Source: Pegea sp. RAD2-039 | Taxonomy: Eukaryota; Chordata; Thaliacea; Salpida; Salpidae | Direction of reading: 5' to 3' | DNA length: 64,000 nucleotides | Assembly (NCBI GenBank): GCA_034620365.1 | Contig: JAQGEQ010000281.1 | Span: 580,472 to 644,471 of the forward strand | Shown here: piece after piece, positions 10,911 through 21,002 of the stretch | Layout of the letters: each line of letters starts with the position of its first letter | Numbering within the stretch: the first letter of the stretch is position 1 | Program-made: the position numbers and the translations under genes | The notes under the pieces: generated by a model | Told to the model about the DNA's origin: nothing | Database searches by the model: none | The model's input: the letters and a program-made list of their open reading frames with translations, nothing else

Positions 10911-11930
10911 ATTAAATCTCTGTACAAAGATCTTTGTATAGTTTACAAGAAATCTATTTCTAATTTCTATTTAGGAAGAGAAAGTGCAGTCTTATCTTCA
11001 CCTTGCAAGAAAACGTTTTTTGGTTTCATAAGTCACAAACTTAAGGCGAGATCTCAGTTACCTCCCTTACTTGATAACAGCGGCCAGCTTGTGATGGTAC
11101 AAGAAAATAAAGCTGAGTTGCTAAACAATCAATTTAATGGCGATTTGTATAACCGATGATGGTAATACTCCTTCTCTCTCCTACTCCGACATTCTTACAA
11201 ATATCTCCGAGATGGTAGATCTTGACATAACAGTCAATTTGGTATCTAAGGCTATTTTTTGATTAAAATGATCAGTTTCCAACACCCCAGATCAGATTCC
11301 AGCTTTGTTTTTAAGATTAACTACTTCCTCTTTATTACTACCTTTATCGCTTTTCTTTAACATGACTTTGTGGCGAGGAAGATTTCCACAAATTTGGTAG
11401 AAAGTTATTACTGTTTTATTACTCCAACTCATAAGTAGGGTCCCAGAAACACCACACTTAACTACAAACCAGTTTCGCTGACTTCAGTTATTTGCAGAAC
11501 TCAAGAGCATATCATTCACAATCATATGACCAGTCATTTGATGGAGCACCATCTAATATCTGATGTCCAGCATGGCTTTGTGAAGTGGAGATCTTCCATG
11601 ACTCAACATCTCATTTTTCTTAATGAGCTTACAGCCCATTATGAAATTAAGACTCCCTGTGACATCATATACCTCGATTTTGCTAAAGCCTTTGATTCTG
11701 TCCCACACACTAAGCTTGTTACTGTATTGAAAAACTTAAAAATCAACATCTTTATCTTACAGTGGTTGGAAAATTACCTTTCAGGTAGAACCCAACAAAC
11801 TCGTGTATAAAAAGATCTGTATCTACTTTTAAACAAATCACTAGTGGTGTTCCTCAGGGTTCTGTTCTGGGTCCCCTTCTCTTTTTTCATTTTCATTGAA
11901 GACCTCATCAGAAGACTAGTATCTCAACGA
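10911..11930 (+). mobile_element. Decayed non-LTR retrotransposon (LINE) fragment, unit 1
   Basis: Broken frames carry LINE reverse-transcriptase landmarks in the right order: ENKAELLNNQF (linker), a PDQIPALF-like block, NYKPVSLTSVICRT, HGFVKWRSS, the catalytic motif A YLDFAKAFDSVPHTKL at about 11670-11720, W...YLSGRTQQTRV, and a shifted SGVPQGSVLGPLLF (motif B) at about 11840-11885. The YxDD motif and the rest are missing. Frameshifts and a TAA after QTRV make it non-functional. The arrangement is like CR1/Jockey-type elements. It was co-amplified with the unit. Confidence 0.85.
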
Positions 11931-12266
11931 ATATCTTCGTTATATATATCTTCTTTCAACAAATAGACTAACTAAAGAGGGATTCTTGTGTTGACAGCAA
12001 CAAGTAGAAGCTTTTTATCTGGAAACAACCTACCAGCGCTACTCTAAGTAGTCAACTAGTTTTTAAATATGCTTATTAAAGAGAAGCTTCTATTCAAGAA
12101 CCACGTGACTTGGTGTACCTTAACACAGAAGTCGATCTCTTGTCTCATATTTCGATGTAAAAGATTAAAATTAAAACTTTACTTTAAGATAAAAAGTTTG
12201 TGTCAATCCAAATTTTGTCATTAAAATTTCTAAAAAAATTGTTTAACAATTTTAAGCTGCTTTCAT

Positions 12267-12340
<74 letters not shown>
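12267..12340 (+). tRNA. tRNA-Asn (anticodon GTT), copy 2
   Basis: Identical over 74 nt to the copy at 48, with the same 3' flank CGAATCGTTTTGCTTTTT. It marks the unit 1/unit 2 junction. The preceding 25 bp (TTTTAAGCTGCTTTCAT) are shared with copies 3 and 4. Confidence 0.97.
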
Positions 12341-12341
<1 letters not shown>

Positions 12342-12355
12342 ATCGTTTTGCTTTT

Positions 12356-13000
12356 TATTACAGTTTTCAAATATTATGAAAATGTTGTTTAAAAAACTTT
12401 GAAATAATTTTGTTTTAATTTAACTTGATATAATAAATGAATTTTATCTTTAGCCTGTAAAATTGTTGACTGCAACCAGGTGTAATAATAATATAAATTA
12501 TTACACTAATCTGCAATAATTTTGATTTTAATTAATATCCAAGTTGTTAAATTATAAATACTAAATATCTAAGTTTTTAAGTCATAAAACAAAATGTTTG
12601 TTGAATAAGATTCAAAACTTTCAGGAAATAAAAAACGATGAAACGCTTAAAATACGAAAAATAGAAGAAGTTAAAATCAGATCAATCCTTAAACAAAGAC
12701 TTGTTGATGAAGATAATAATGATGAAACTGTAAGTATCAACTAAACTTCAGTTTTAAATGTTATTAGTTCCAAATAAAATTGTTTTAATTTATATATTTG
12801 TAAAATAATTGTTGTTCAATAAATTTTTATTTGTAATATAAATTAAGGTTTTGTACAATTTATTAAATTGATTTATTTGAGTGTCCATAATTGCTTAAAA
12901 TATTTAGTTGCACCTCGATGACGTTTTATTCTACAATTCATCTTTACTTGAAACAGTTTAATTTATAATAATAGAGGCCTACTTCGGCCAAGAACGGTCA
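12356..13000 (+). pseudogene. Doubly deleted relic of gene X carrying only exon 11, unit 2
   Basis: Colinear with gene X but with two internal deletions. It starts with the gene X upstream region (GACTGCAACCAGGTGTAAT at about 12470-12490). It then jumps into intron 10 and carries a complete exon-11 homologue at 12625-12729 with acceptor and donor. It then jumps from just before exon 12 to the 3' flank and repeat D2. Exon numbers count the non-coding first exon as 1. Exons 1-10 and 12-14 are absent. It cannot encode gene X, though the isolated exon keeps an open frame. Confidence 0.8.
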
Positions 13001-13203
13001 TGCGGGTTGTGTGCTTTCTATCTTTTATTTGTTTGCAGAATTGAGAGCGCCATTCGGAGCGATCCGCTGCGATATCTTCTTAATTACTGGTATTGAAGTC
13101 GAGCGTAATCATATCGCGCTTTCAAGTATCTTTTAAGCGAAAACTTTTATTCTTAAAATAGTAAAAACGGTTTTGGTGTTTCGAGCACAGGTGGACACAT
13201 AAT
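12973..13203 (+). repeat. Dispersed repeat D2, 5' copy of unit 2
   Basis: GAGGCCTACTTCGGCC to GTGGACACATAATATCG, following the gene X relic exactly as D2 follows intact gene X. It came in as part of the same duplication. Confidence 0.7.
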
Positions 13204-13770
13204 ATCGTAAAGTTCATAAAACCCGGGTTGAAGGGCCTGTGTTTAAATTAAAGCCGGAATTGAAGCCTCGCGAACAGTTCGTCACTGTACTCAGTGTCGC
13301 TCTGACAGTTCCTGCGAAATAAAACATTATTTCGGTCAATTTCGTTAAACGCCATTTTCTGCAAAAATTTAAAACCTTCAAAAATAAACTTTTAATATTT
13401 TGAACCATTCTAAATTTCATAAATTATAAATCAGATGAAATTAATAGATAATAAATAAATAATCAAATTGAATTTTGGGTATTTTGAGAATTGCGTTTTT
13501 GGTTTCTAATTTTTAAATTTAAATAAATTTCTTTAAAATTTATTACATCATCGTTTACAAGTTGATTAAAAAATTCAACAAAACTCCTCGACTAAGACCC
13601 TGCAGCCTTTCTTGCGTTCTCATTGGCAGATATCACCGACTATATCAACGTTTAACTCGTTTCGCGAAGTCGTGAGAAGCAAACGATGATTTGGCGAAGC
13701 AATTTTCAGATCGATGTCTTGTTCCAAACACCGATTGTCTTGATCAGTTGATTGAATTGATTTAACAATC
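13204..13770. other. Spacer, unit 2
   Basis: A moderately GC-rich stretch (13220-13345, with GGGCCTGTG and CTCGCGAACAG), shared by units 2-4, precedes AT-rich DNA. A 68-codon minus-strand frame here (13214-13420) has no recognisable domain and I do not call it a gene. Confidence 0.4.
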
Positions 13771-14207
13771 TGATCCTCATCCTCATCTTCACCTGATCTT
13801 TATCTTCATCTGATCCTCATCTTCATCTTCACCTGATCATTATCTTTATCTGATCTTCATCTTCATCTGATCCTCATCTTCACTTGATCCTCATCTTCAC
13901 CTAATTTTCATCTTCATCTGATCCTCATCTTCATCTGATCCTCATCTTCACCTTATCCTGATCTTCATCTTCATCTTGATCCTCATCTTCACTTGATCCT
14001 CATCTGACCTAATCCTCATCTTCCTCTGATCCTTTTCTTTACCTGATCTTCATCTTCACCTGATCCTCATCTTCATCTGATCCTTGTCTTTATCTGATCC
14101 TCATCTTCATCTCATCCTTACTTGATCTTCATCTGATCCTCTTCTGATCCTCATCTGATCCTCATCTGATCTTCATCTGATCTTCATCTGATCTTCATCT
14201 GATCCTG
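13771..14207. repeat. TGATCCTCATCT minisatellite, unit 2
   Basis: About 437 bp of the same imperfect array as at 719. It joins directly to the regulatory block with no unit-1-type insert. Confidence 0.95.
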
Positions 14208-14211
14208 AAGC

Positions 14212-14645
14212 GCACGAAGGTGGTGTACGCCGGATTCGACGCAAAAGCGCCGCAAAGCGTGCTTCGCGCTCAAGCCAAATATGGAACTAAAAGTACAAAT
14301 GGCAAACTCACTAAAGGTTGGTGATGAAGTCACATCGCCGTTACGTCACTCAAGCTTCGAATCGAAACAGCTCATCAGATGACGTCATCGTTTTTTACGT
14401 CAGCAGCGGCGCGAATGAAAGCGGAATCGACGCGAATTCGAATGAATGTTCCGGTTGGCCGCATCGTGGATTCCGATGTTGATTCGAGACGCGCGAACTC
14501 CAACATAAAGAAACATAAGCGACATCTCGTGGTTGGTTGTCATAGCAACCGACAATTCTTCTTCTGCAGCTCAATTTGCTCCTTTGATGCGTAAGACTCT
14601 GAAACCGATGGGTCAACTTCGAAACTGATGACGTCACTGACGCGA
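14212..14645 (+). promoter_or_regulatory. CArG/CRE/X-box-like block, unit 2
   Basis: CCAAATATGG at 14275-14284; CRE TGACGTCA at 14380-14387 and 14629-14636; X-box-like GTTGTCATAGCAAC at 14536-14549. The first CRE is mutated to TGAAGTCA (about 14324), the only unit in which it is broken. Confidence 0.6.
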
Positions 14646-15157
14646 TTTTGTGACTCTCTCTTTTTCCATTTTTCTCTTTTTAAATTAAATGATTAAATTA
14701 AATTTTAATTAAAAAGTTTTTTGTTTTAAATTTTTGTAATTAGTTTAATTTACACAAGTTTGTAAAAAAAAATTCATTTTAGCAAAATTTCAGTTTATCT
14801 AAAAAAAGTGAATTCTAATTATCTGAAAAATTATCTTTAAATTAAACAAGGTTCTGGGACTCGTACCAGGGACCAATGTACTAAGAGACCCTATTTCTTA
14901 ACTACTGAGATAGCTGGACTTGTAATATATTCGAATATTTGCACAATTTTAGAATCATAAATTATTGTTATTAAAACGTTTAAAACCAAAATTTCATAAT
15001 AAATATTTGTGAATTAGATTTACAATTGCTTAAAACTCAGTTTAGTAAAAGTAATTTTACAAGAATAACACAAAACAATAAAAGTTTTGAATTAATTTGA
15101 ATAAGAATTATGAAAGTAAGGAATTAATTAAGTTTATTTATTTTTATTTATTTCAAT

Positions 15158-15318
15158 AAACGCGAAGGAGGGTGCCTGAACAGAGCATCTCTCGCTAACA
15201 CACATTCTCACAAATTAGATCTATTAAGTTAGTTTAATAACTATTTATGATTTAGATTTAATGCTGGAGATGGTTTAGTAATATTAATATTAAAATATTA
15301 TTAAATATAATGAAAGTG
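15158..15318. repeat. Dispersed repeat D1, unit 2
   Basis: GCGAAGGAGGGTGCCTGAAC form; the inverted repeat is altered (CAGAGCATCTCTC). Confidence 0.7.
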
Positions 15319-15929
15319 TTGTATAAGTTTCGACTAGTTTATGAAAAGATTTCAAATAATTTTGTTTTTAAAGAATATTTAACTTTATTTAATGAATAAA
15401 TTTTATCTGTAGTCTTTAAAATTGTTGACTGCAACCAGGTGTAATGATCATATCAATTATTACGTCATAATCATAAAAAGATACTTTAAGTTAAAAGTGA
15501 ATTTTTTTTTCTAGTTTATTGAGTTTACAGGTAAGTCGTTATTTTTATTTATTAAAACTTAAAATATTTTAATTGAACGGTTTTTAACTTTTTATAAGTT
15601 TTGTTTTGAATACATTAATTTATTGCTAGTTTACATAAGCTAGATGAAAACATGAAATTAAATTGATTAAATAATTTTTCACTAGTTTAGCGACTTTTGA
15701 TAAACATCTTATAAATATTTAGATATTTAAAGTTACAAAGTTAGTAGCTTTAATAAATCGTTAAATTAGAATAAATAATTATATTTAACACTATACTAAT
15801 TAGATGTAAAAGCTACTTAAAATTGTATTTCATTTTTTTCTTAAATAAACTCTAATTAAACTCAAAACTTGTTTTTCAGAATTATTATTTTCATTTTGAG
15901 CTTTACTTGTAAATAAATTTTCTATTGAA

Positions 15930-18900
15930 ATGGAAATTCAACCAATTAGTATGACTGAAGTAAGTTTATTACTTTTATTTTTGAACTATTTTTTACATTT
16001 ATATCAAATAAAGCTTTAATAACATAGACTTTTATAATGTGATATTAATTAGGTTTGTTTAATTTTTTGTTTATTTTTTGTTTGTTTTAGTATTGATAAA
16101 GTTATGTTTAGTAATTAAAGTACTTTTTACAATTTCAACTTTTTCAATTTTTTAATAATTTACGATATAAACAAATAAGTTGATTTCAATTTAAATAAAA
16201 CAACTAACTATTTAATTTATTTATTTGTTATAGTGTGGAGAAAGTATTTTAACCAATAAAAGCTTGAATAAAAAAGCTCTAACATGGTTTATTTCATTTG
16301 ATAAACCAAATGAACATCCAAATAACAATAAAATTCATCAAAAGGTTTGCTACTTAGTCTAATTTCAGTAATTCTGTTATATTTTAAATACTATAAATTT
16401 TGTAAGAATATCTTTTTAACATATTAAGTATTGTAATTACTTTCACATAATTATAAATGTATCTTTTAATTAAATGTAAATTATCTAGTAAATAACTGCT
16501 AAAAAAACTCAAAAAGTTAAATTGTACAATTCACAAAACTAACACTAAATTTATTAACTTAAATAAATAATGAACTTTTAAATAAAAATGGTTTTTTTTC
16601 AGGGTTTTTCGATGGCAGAGTTTTTTAGATCTGTTTACATAAGATTTCCGGTAAGAATAAATTTTCTGAAAAATATTTTGAGAATCTTTAGTTACTAGTA
16701 ATTATTTGATACTCAGAAAAACTTTGTTGATAATATAAAGTATCACAAAAATCATTAGAAAATCAAAATTTAGAAAATCAAAAGTTAGATATAAAAAGTT
16801 AAGTTTTTTTAAATGGTATAATTTTTATAGAACTGAAAAATGTTTATTAAAAACGAATAATTATTAAAAGTATTTAATGTATAAATTTGCTAAACTAAAA
16901 AATTTTCTTCAGGTTAAATATGGCGACCGAATGTCAAGTAAGTGTTTACCTAACTAATATTATATTTCAAGCTTCTAAATTTGTAGAAATTTAGTAAAAT
17001 TAAAGTGTTGTTGTATCTTACTAACTATCATAAAACTCTCTGATAAAATTGATTATAAAAATTAGTTTCTTGATTTGATATTTAAAACTATTTTCAATTT
17101 TAGTTCATTCTATTCAAGTTGAGTTGTTTGAAAATATTCATCTTCAAATGAAACAAACTGATGTTTTGATGGTGATTAAAAGTTCTTTTTTTATTAAAAG
17201 TTCTTTTTTGATTAAAAGTTCTTTTCTTAAATTCTTTTAATGCTGTTCAAAATGCTTCTGTAGTAATCTAGATAATTTTGTTTTGTTAAAAGAAATAAAA
17301 TAATAAAAGCTAATTATAATAATAAAGGACATAGAATAACTATACACTTTCTGATTAGTGATGATTAATTTTGATATTTATTGATATTCTTTAAAAATAC
17401 AAATAGTTATTTTTAATATGGTTTTACTATTCTTAGATAAACATAAAACTTTATTAAGCTTTTCACAAACGTTTTATTTAAAGAAATTCCTTTAGAAAAG
17501 TATAACTTTATACTAAGAGATAAATATTAAAATATTTGTGTTTAGACTTTTACTAATTCTATTCAAAAATTATTTTACAGAATATTAACATCCAGACAAC
17601 CTTTACAACTTGCAGTAAGTGTTTTTTTTTTGTTTCTAGAATAAGTTGTTATTTAATCAAGTCCAGAATCAATTTTATTACAATTTTGTAATCAATTTTT
17701 ATAGTTTAACAAGAGATCTTTTTTATTAAAGTTTAAAAGAACTTTTACAAAATAATACTTTAAGATTTGGTTTAACTTAACATCACTAACTGATATTTTG
17801 TTAATTTTTTCAGTAAATGCAGAACAAATGACATTAGATGATTATATAACATTCAAAGTAAGTTTTGTTTCACTGATATAAAGTAGATTTTCTGTAAATC
17901 CAATTTATATCTTTAGAAAATACAAATACTAAACAAAACGATATTAAAAAGATTAAATGTTTTAATTTACCTAATAATTTTATCAAAGTTAATTTTTGAT
18001 AAAAGTTTTGTCGGTTTTAAATATTTGTTTTAACTTACAGTGCAACCAAATGGTTTCTAGGAAACTTTTAAAGAAGCAACTAAATGTAAGTTTTGCTTCA
18101 ATTGCAGAAAAGTTTTCTTTTATCTTTCTTATTATTAAGAAATTTTGATTTAGTTTAAAAGTTTTAATATAACAACTTTTTTCTAACAGCTTTGAAAACG
18201 GTTAAAGTAAAAGATATTAATTTTGTTTTAAACTAGTGTGCAGCAGAAACTTAAATAAACATAAAATATACAAAAAGATAAAAGTTTATTCAATTTTGAG
18301 AAATTGAAAACACTAAGCGGTTAAATTAATCTTTTCTAAGTTTAATACTTAATATTTGTTAACAGGTTGTTGCTAACAGAAATGCTATTTTTATGAATAA
18401 AAAAACGTTTGAGACGTTGTACTCAAGATTGAATGTAAGCAATGATGAAGATTATAAGAAAATTGATGATTTAAATGTAAGTAGTAATTTTTATTATACT
18501 CTGCAATAACTTTGATTTTTAAGTAATGTCTAAGTTGTTAAAGATAAAACAAATTGTTTCTTGAAAAAGTTTCAAAATTTTCAGGAAATAAAAAACGATG
18601 AAACGCTTAAAATACGAGAAATAGAAGAAGTTAAAATCAGATCAATTCTTAAACAAAGACTTGTTGATGAAGATAATAATGATAAAACTGTAAGTATCAA
18701 CTAAACTTCAGTTTTAAATGTTATTAGTTTAAAATAAAATTGTTTTAATTTATTAATTTGTAAAATAATTGTTTTTAATTAAATGTTTATTTGTAATATA
18801 AATAGATAATAGCAAAAGAAATGAAACATGTCAAGTTCACTGCAGAAATTAAAAGGAAATATGTAAGTTTCAATTATTTAATTATTATTTTGTTTATAAT

Positions 18901-19100
18901 ATTTGATTTATTGACTTTCAGAGATGGAAGAGGTTTAAGAAATGTCTTTTAAACTTTGTCACTTTGAAATGTTTTCAAAGAAGTAAGTTGAAAGATTTCT
19001 TAGATTTTTATATTTAGTAACTTTTGATATTTTTTCAGAAAAAAGAGGTTATGATTTCGACTTTAGATTTGAAAGTTTAGATTATTATTATTATTTTTGA
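15930..19100 (+). CDS. Gene X copy 2 (unrecognised 266-residue protein)
   Basis: Coding exons: 15930-15959, 16234-16344, 16603-16650, 16913-16937, 17104-17171, 17581-17614, 17814-17857, 18041-18085, 18366-18476, 18585-18689, 18806-18862, 18922-18982, 19039-19100. All junctions are GT-AG and phases match, giving an uninterrupted 266-codon frame. The family is not recognised. Visible features are two Cys-containing short exons (FTTC, CNQM), a charged lysine/glutamate-rich segment in exon 11 (EIEEVKIRSILKQ), a basic segment RWKRFKKC and a Tyr-rich end. No signal peptide or transmembrane helix. An untranslated exon ending at 15530 probably precedes it. AATAAA at 19129-19134. Confidence 0.8.
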
Positions 19101-19564
19101 AACTTTTGTGTTATTGGCGCTAGTATTTAATAAAAATAAAAATCATTACAAGTCTTTTGAGATCTTTTTTAAAGTTATAACTATTAAAAAAGGTTTATTC
19201 TTGAGATTTAAGCAATTTGCTAACAGGATTTATGTAATTGATTACAACATTTATGTTTTTCTTACAATATTTAACATGTAATATAAACTGAAAAGAAAGC
19301 TTTCTAATTAAAAAATAAAATTTTTAAACAGTAGAATCCTTTGTTTTAAAATAATTTATTTTCTGAGACGGTTTATCAGTATTCATTTGTTGCTAATTAT
19401 TGGCGCTGTTCAAATATTAGTTTAATTTCAAATAATTACTTTAATATTTTGTACAATTAAATGGATATATTTGAGTATCTATAAATTGCTTAAAATATTT
19501 AGTTATATGTCGATTACGTTTTATTCTACAATTCATCTTTACTTTAAACAGTTTAATTTACAAT

Positions 19565-19840
19565 AATAGAGGCCTACTTCGGCCAAGAGCGGTCATGCGG
19601 GTTGTGTGCTTTCTATCCTTTATTTGTTTGCAGAATTGAAAGCGCCATTCGGAGCGATCTTCTGCGATATCCTCCTAATTTCTGGTATTGATATTGAGCG
19701 ATTTCATAATGCAGTTGCAAGTATTGTTAAAGCAAACTTTTATTCTTAACTTTTATTCTTAACTTTTATTCTTAACTTTTATTCTTAAAATAGTAAAAAC
19801 GGTTTTTGTGTTTCGAGCACAGTTGGACACATAATAACGA
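19565..19840 (+). repeat. Dispersed repeat D2, 3' copy of unit 2
   Basis: GAGGCCTACTTCGGCC to TTGGACACATAATAACG, extended by three extra CTTTTATTCTTAA repeats. Confidence 0.7.
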
Positions 19841-20589
19841 AAAGTTCATAAAACCCGTTAAAACAAACCCTGTTAATAAAAATTGCTTGATGCTATTATC
19901 CTTATTATTTTCTTCATATTTTTATGCAAAAAAACTTGCTTCTGTGTTTTGCTTCATCAATTTTTATAAACTTTGATAAAATGATTATTTTTAGTAGCTT
20001 TTTGCTCAAATTGTAATATAAACTCTGTTTTTCACATTAAGTTTTAAGGCTTCTTTGCTTTGTCGACCTGCTGTGAGTTGGAAGGGTTTTGCAATCGAAT
20101 TGATTTGGATCTTGGTATGATAATTTACGTCAGCAAGTTGTATAAGGAGTTTTGGTGGCTTTGACTGGAAATAATCACCAAGAGCTTATTTAGCTTATTT
20201 ATAGCTTAGTAATATTATGATAGAAAATTATTCAAAATTGGCAAAAAGCGAATAAAGAAATCTTCACGATAAGCTTTCGATAATAGCCGAGTGTTGTTTA
20301 CTGACCATCTTGTCTGTTAAATTGCAGATTAAAAAATCAAGCATGTTGGTTAAGCGAATATTATGAAATATTAAAAGAAATGAAAACATAAAAGTTATGA
20401 AATGGTTGATTGGTTGATTGATTTACTAGTTACTGAGTTATGTTTAATGGTAGCCAACGGAAGTTTTTATTAGTTTACTTTCGTTTTACGATTATTAATC
20501 GCAAAGACATCTTCATTGTTTGATTTTCTTCACTTGATCCCCATCTATTGATCTTTATCTCTTGATCCTAAATACTTGATCTTCAACAC

Positions 20590-20725
20590 TTGATCTTCAT
20601 CTGATAGTTGACGTGGCGGTTCAGGAAGTGGTTCAGGAGGTGGTTCACGAGATGGTTTATCTAGTTCAGGAGGTGGTTTAGAAGATGGTTCAGGAGATAG
20701 TTCAGGTGGTGGTTTACATGAAATG
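20590..20725 (+). repeat. Gly/Ser-coding minisatellite (GGTTCAGGAGAT type)
   Basis: Tandem GGTTCAGGA, GGTGGTTCA and GATGGTTTATCT words. One plus-strand frame reads GSGSGSGGGSRDGLSS for about 40 codons without start or splice context. Wording is shared with the coding repeat of the gene at 48808, so this may be a coding remnant. Confidence 0.5.
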
Positions 20726-21002
20726 GTTTATCATTGGAGAAAATATTTGTTATAAACTTAATGAACTTTTATTCTTAAATAACCAGAATCAAAATAGTTT
20801 TGATTTGATGATTAAAATAAAACTCTAATTTCTAACAAACTTTCTTCTACTTTCTAAATTACCAAACAATTAAAAAACATGAAAATATTTCTGTAGGAGC
20901 AGTTTGATATTGATCTGAATGTTTTTGAAAATAAACACGACCTCAAAAGCAACTTTATACTGAAAATAAACTTCACAGCAGTCTACTAGTAAAGTTGATT
21001 TA

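Larger units (their letters stand above)
19101..21002. other. Spacer between gene X and Kelch genes, unit 2
   Basis: Contains D2 (about 19565-19840, with a TTTTATTCTTAAC triplication) and a Gly/Ser-coding minisatellite (20590-20725). Between them is about 380 bp absent from unit 1. No gene is supported. Confidence 0.5.

Noticed and set aside
13214-13420. 68-codon minus-strand ORF (also 26920-27126 and 40012-40218)
   Set aside because: Conserved only because the units are recent copies; no domain or signal and no homologue in unit 1.
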